Of a DNA stretch of 8,358 bases, positions 6,519 through 8,358 are shown in pieces; the stretch's first letter is position 1, and each line of letters starts with the position of its first letter. A program made the translations under genes and the position numbers. The notes beneath the pieces are model-generated. The model did no database searches, was not told where the DNA came from, and saw only the letters and a list, made by a program, of their open reading frames with translations. The stretch is from contig JAGRCC010000053.1 in the NCBI GenBank assembly GCA_020433785.1, forward strand, positions 1 through 8,358. Reading direction: 5' to 3'. Origin of the DNA: Anaerolineae bacterium (GTDB lineage Bacteria; Chloroflexota; Anaerolineae; 4572-78; J111).

Positions 6519-8087
6519 ATGCCCAAATCAACACCCCCTCATATTGTTCTGATCGTCCTCGACACACACCGGCGGGATCGATTATCGCTATATGGCTATC
6601 CGAAACCTACATCACCCAACATTGATCACTTTGCTCAAAACGCCACCGTTTTTGATAATGCGATCTCCCCGGCCCAATGGACAATTCCAGCCCACACCTC
6701 AATGTTCACCGGCGAGTACCCGACTACCCACCAAACCCTGCAAGCGCATGCGTCGCTGGATGGCCGCTTCGATACCCTGGCTAAGCTCCTCAGCGTCAAC
6801 GGTTATCAAACCACCGGCTTCTGCAACAACCCACTGGTGGGTATTCTCAACAACGGTCTTAAAGCCGGTTTCACCACCTTTTATAATTACTGCGGGGCGG
6901 TACCGTCGGTGCCGCGCAGTTCAAACCGCCTGCCGAAACCGCTTAACCGGGCCTGGGAATGGTATACTCAACAACTGCGAAAATTATCTTATCCGGTGCA
7001 AAATGCCTTTGCGCATTCTGATTTTCTGTTTCAGGCGTCGTTGCATCCTAAATTTGTGCCGGTTTGGTCGAAAATGGCTAATTTTAAGGGGCACACCGCC
7101 AACAGTATCCGCGATGTAACCCATCTAGTCGAGCGGATGGATCAGGCTAACAAACCGCAATTTGTCTTTTTTAATCTGATGGAAACCCATTTACCCTACT
7201 CACCGCCCGATACCTTCATCGACAAATTCGCGCCCTACTTCAAAGAAGATCGTGAGTATCGTGACTTTTTGCGCCGGTACAATGTCGAAACGTTTCGCTG
7301 GCTGGTGCCAATAGAAGAACCGTTAGATGAGATTGAAAACGCCGTTCTCAACGATCTCTATGACGCCGAAGTCAACTATCAAGATCATCTATTAGGCCAA
7401 CTGCTGGAAAAATTAAGCCGGACTGAAAACGTCCTGACCATCATCGTAGCCGACCACGGTGAGGGTATCGGCGAGCATAATTTTGTCGGTCACTCGTTTG
7501 TCGCTTACCAGGAGTTGGTTCACGTGCCGTTGATCATCCGCTTCCCGGATGGTATGGCTGCCGGCCAGCGGATCGATGAGACCGTATCAACCCGGCGTAT
7601 CTTCCATACCGCGCTTCAGGCGGCCCATGTCGATGTTTTTGAAACCGAATATCGCCCCGGAACCGATGTAAAGCAGCTCAGTTTAGCCCAAACGGTTCAG
7701 GGCCAAGACCCGGAAGGTGGCCTCGTTTTTGTCGAAGCGTATCCACCTAACACGTTTTTATCGATGATGGAGAAACGATCGCCGCAGCTGATCGAACCGT
7801 TCTACTGCAAACGGAAGCGCTGGGGAATTTACCAAGACGGTTACAAACTGGTCAAAGTAGAGGGCCGGCCGGATGAGTTATTCAACGTCCAAACTGATCC
7901 GGGCGAAACTCAAAATATTGTTAATCAGCATCGAGGCGCTGCCGCCAAGCTATCAAGCCAGCTTAAGCAGTCCATCCAGCAAGCCATCACCCGCCAGCCG
8001 AACAGTTGGCAGGCCAACCAAACCGTTAATTTGGACGATGATGAGCAAATCACCAAGCAGCTTCAGGCGTTGGGATATATTGAATAA
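6519..8087 (+). CDS. Sulfatase-fold (PF00884-like) hydrolase or phosphotransferase with Thr nucleophile
   Basis: A 522-residue protein with the sulfatase layout: metal-binding D15 in LIVLDTHRRDRLSLYGY, the SPNID segment, the nucleophile segment, the D312-H313 pair in VADHGEG followed by H320 and H325, and a C-terminal YKLVKVEGRPDELFN...DPGETQN block typical of sulfatases. At the position where true sulfatases have the formylglycine-forming Cys or Ser (C/S-x-P-x-R), this protein has W-T55-I-P-A-H. It therefore cannot form formylglycine there, and Thr is expected to act as in phosphotransferases or phosphodiesterases of the same fold (for example LtaS). No signal peptide or membrane segment is seen. 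The ATG at 6519 has AGGAGAGG 12 bases upstream. It lies between an AlkP-superfamily gene and a second lgt. The name 'sulfatase' by homology alone would be misleading; the substrate is unknown. Confidence 0.87.
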   Translation: MPKSTPPHIVLIVLDTHRRDRLSLYGYPKPTSPNIDHFAQNATVFDNAISPAQWTIPAHTSMFTGEYPTTHQTLQAHASLDGRFDTLAKLLSVNGYQTTGFCNNPLVGILNNGLKAGFTTFYNYCGAVPSVPRSSNRLPKPLNRAWEWYTQQLRKLSYPVQNAFAHSDFLFQASLHPKFVPVWSKMANFKGHTANSIRDVTHLVERMDQANKPQFVFFNLMETHLPYSPPDTFIDKFAPYFKEDREYRDFLRRYNVETFRWLVPIEEPLDEIENAVLNDLYDAEVNYQDHLLGQLLEKLSRTENVLTIIVADHGEGIGEHNFVGHSFVAYQELVHVPLIIRFPDGMAAGQRIDETVSTRRIFHTALQAAHVDVFETEYRPGTDVKQLSLAQTVQGQDPEGGLVFVEAYPPNTFLSMMEKRSPQLIEPFYCKRKRWGIYQDGYKLVKVEGRPDELFNVQTDPGETQNIVNQHRGAAAKLSSQLKQSIQQAITRQPNSWQANQTVNLDDDEQITKQLQALGYIE

Positions 8088-8090
8088 TCA

Positions 8091-8110
8091 GCCTAATTTT
8101 AGGCAATTTT
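8091..8110 (+). terminator. Weak hairpin after the sulfatase-fold gene
   Basis: GCCTAA and TTAGGC form a six-pair inverted repeat with only two bases between them (five pairs with a four-base loop), followed by AATTTT. It starts 4 bases after the stop codon. The stem is short and the T run is only four, so termination is likely partial and the second lgt, 45 bases after the stop, may still be cotranscribed. Confidence 0.35.
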
Positions 8111-8132
8111 GAATAAAGAAGGGTAGTACGTT

Positions 8133-8358
8133 GTGATCGATCCAATTATATTTACGTTAGACATCGGCTTTACCCAACTGACCGTACGCTGGTATGGCGT
8201 GCTCATTGTGCTAGGGGTGTTAGCCGGGGCTTTTTACGCAGCCTGGTATGTGAAACGGAAAGGCGAGGATCCCAATATCATCTGGGATCTGCTTATCTGG
8301 CTGCTTATCTTCGGCATCGTCGGGGCGCGGCTGTGGTATGTGGTCAACGAAATTATCG
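8133..8358 (+). CDS. lgt: Prolipoprotein diacylglyceryl transferase, copy 2 (N-terminal fragment)
   Basis: The first 75 codons of a second Lgt, cut by the window end. The start is GTG at 8133, with AAGAAGGG 9 bases upstream; the frame has no nearer alternative with a better site. The product begins IDPIIFTLDIGFTQ and has the Lgt landmark RWYG at residues 19-22, followed by two hydrophobic segments and GEDPNIIWDLLIW and GARLWYV. Over the 55 residues from LTxRWYG to ARLxxV it matches the first Lgt at about 31 positions by eye, with no gaps, so it is a clear paralogue. The catalytic GRxGNFxNxE motif would lie beyond the window, so activity cannot be judged. It sits 45 bases after the sulfatase-fold gene and is probably part of the same gene run. 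Confidence 0.92.
   Translation, partial: MIDPIIFTLDIGFTQLTVRWYGVLIVLGVLAGAFYAAWYVKRKGEDPNIIWDLLIWLLIFGIVGARLWYVVNEII

Noticed and set aside
1..8358. CRISPR array, tRNA/rRNA genes, insertion sequences or phage genes
   Set aside because: No regularly spaced repeats, tRNA-like cloverleaf, transposase or integrase motifs, or terminal inverted repeats were seen.

Overview
The window carries mostly compact bacterial genes of moderate GC content. No RNA genes, CRISPR arrays, insertion sequences or phage genes are visible. By resemblance (not a search), the mix of a ClpC-type Hsp100, a GAF/SpoIIE/HATPase regulator, COG3379-type alkaline-phosphatase-superfamily enzymes and Lgt proteins with a non-histidine active-site position suggests a Chloroflexota bacterium or a relative. 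That assignment is tentative.

Layout. (1) 1-509, plus strand: the C-terminal end of a ClpC-like ATPase, closed by a strong hairpin at 533-561 that can serve transcripts arriving from both sides. (2) 588-3813, minus strand: a signalling block. In transcription order it holds a large GAF / SpoIIE-type phosphatase / RsbW-like kinase fusion (TTG start), then, after a 108-bp gap with its own promoter and a strong ribosome binding site, two tandem STAS anti-sigma-factor antagonists and a stand-alone CheY-like receiver. (3) 3814-3972: a divergent promoter region. (4) 3973-8358, plus strand: lgt, an AlkP-superfamily phosphohydrolase, a sulfatase-fold enzyme with threonine in the nucleophile position, and the start of a second lgt that runs off the window.

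How the genes may work together. The minus-strand block looks like a partner-switching module: the fusion protein has both a phosphatase and a kinase domain that could act on the conserved serines of the two STAS proteins, and the receiver supplies a phospho-aspartate input or output. No sigma factor is present. The phosphatase domain has Asn where the family normally has a metal-binding Asp (N463), so its phosphatase activity is in doubt. In the plus-strand block, two Lgt paralogues bracket two AlkP-fold enzymes. Lgt transfers diacylglycerol from phosphatidylglycerol to lipoproteins and releases glycerol phosphate, so a link to envelope lipid or glycerol-phosphate chemistry is attractive but is inference.
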